NCBI GenBank assembly: GCA_004357505.1
Contig: SMWC01000035.1
Span: 1-6,259, forward strand
Length of the DNA: 6,259 nucleotides
From: Gammaproteobacteria bacterium
Lineage (GTDB): Bacteria; Pseudomonadota; Gammaproteobacteria; Steroidobacterales; Rariloculaceae
Direction of reading: 5' to 3'
Shown here: positions 5,887 to 6,259 of the stretch, piece after piece
How positions within the stretch are numbered: the first letter of the stretch is position 1
Layout of the letters: each line of letters starts with the position of its first letter
The notes under the pieces: model-generated
The model's database searches: none
Seen by the model: only the letters and a program-made list of their open reading frames with translations
Told to the model about the DNA's origin: nothing
Program-made: the position numbers and the translations under genes

Positions 5887-6259
5887 CGCTTCCAATGGCT
5901 CCAGTGCAGCCGCACGGTGCGCCGGAAGGACGCCTGCGATCAAGCCGATGATTACCGCGATAGTCTCGGCAAGCACCACATAGACCGGCGCGATTTGAGC
6001 CGGCATCGCAGGAATGGTCAGATTAACAACTGCAACGATACCCAGGCCGACGAGCAGGCCTGCGATACCGCCTAATCCCGCGAGCAGGACGGCCTCGCCG
6101 AGGAATAGTTGCAAGATTCGACGCCGCTTTGCGCCTATCGCACGCAGTAGTCCGATCTCCGGGGTACGCTCACGTACTGCGATCGTCATGATCGTGAATA
6201 TGCCGACGCCGCCAACTAGCAGGGAGATGCCGCCCAGCACGGCGATTCCAAAGGTCAAG
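5872..6259 (-). CDS. MacB-type ABC transporter permease, C-terminal part (FtsX-like domain)
   Basis: Only the last 128 or so residues are in the window. The frame runs through the right edge with no true start; the TTG codon at 6258 is only the first possible start within the fragment. Three hydrophobic segments are visible: one beginning FGIAVLGGISLLVGG, one around AVLLAGLGGIAGLLVGLG, and one around VVLAETIAVIIGLIAG. Between the first two lies RERTPEIGLLRAIGAKRR, the conserved cytoplasmic motif of MacB/FtsX permeases, and the end PAHRAAALEPLEALRTE matches the typical MacB C-terminus. MacB-type proteins couple ATP hydrolysis to export of peptides, lipopeptides or macrolides, usually with a MacA-type adaptor. 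Whether an ATPase domain is fused on, and what is exported, cannot be seen here. The gene is convergent with the nuclease gene and overlaps it by 15 bases. Confidence 0.93.
   Translation of the reverse strand, partial: LTFGIAVLGGISLLVGGVGIFTIMTIAVRERTPEIGLLRAIGAKRRRILQLFLGEAVLLAGLGGIAGLLVGLGIVAVVNLTIPAMPAQIAPVYVVLAETIAVIIGLIAGVLPAHRAAALEPLEALRTE

Overview
The window comes from a Gram-negative bacterium. It carries lipid A/inner-core lipopolysaccharide genes for 3-deoxy-ulosonic acid (Kdo-type) sugars. Codon use and a moderately high GC content, together with a WaaA of ordinary proteobacterial type, suggest a proteobacterium, most likely a gammaproteobacterium. The exact taxon cannot be told from this sequence.

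Positions 2-5010 hold five tightly packed plus-strand genes that look like one operon. First is the 3' part of a divergent Kdo-transferase (WaaA-like) gene cut by the window edge. It overlaps a KdsA-like 3-deoxy-ulosonate-8-phosphate synthase by an ATGA. Three bases later comes an unusual fusion of a transaldolase/fructose-6-phosphate-aldolase-type barrel with a C-terminal pair of CBS domains like those of the arabinose-5-phosphate isomerase KdsD. A divergent KdsC-like HAD phosphatase overlaps its tail by 20 bases. A complete, conventional WaaA follows.

The cassette therefore has the order transferase - synthase - (transaldolase-CBS) - phosphatase - transferase. The fusion protein sits where KdsD would be expected. 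The synthase, transaldolase and phosphatase all depart from their families near the active site, while the core catalytic residues are kept. My reading is either a replacement of the KdsD step, with arabinose 5-phosphate made or handled by an aldolase, or a parallel pathway for a non-standard 3-deoxy-ulosonic acid with its own transferase. This is the most interesting part of the window. No SIS-domain isomerase (KdsD) and no CMP-Kdo synthetase (KdsB) is present here; either could lie outside.

Positions 5077-5886 encode an exported S1/P1-type zinc nuclease on the plus strand, 66 bases after the operon. Positions 5872-6259 hold, on the minus strand, the C-terminal end of a MacB-type ABC-transporter permease (FtsX-like domain). 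It runs off the window edge and overlaps the nuclease gene tail to tail by 15 bases. I found no RNA genes, CRISPR arrays, insertion sequences or convincing terminators.
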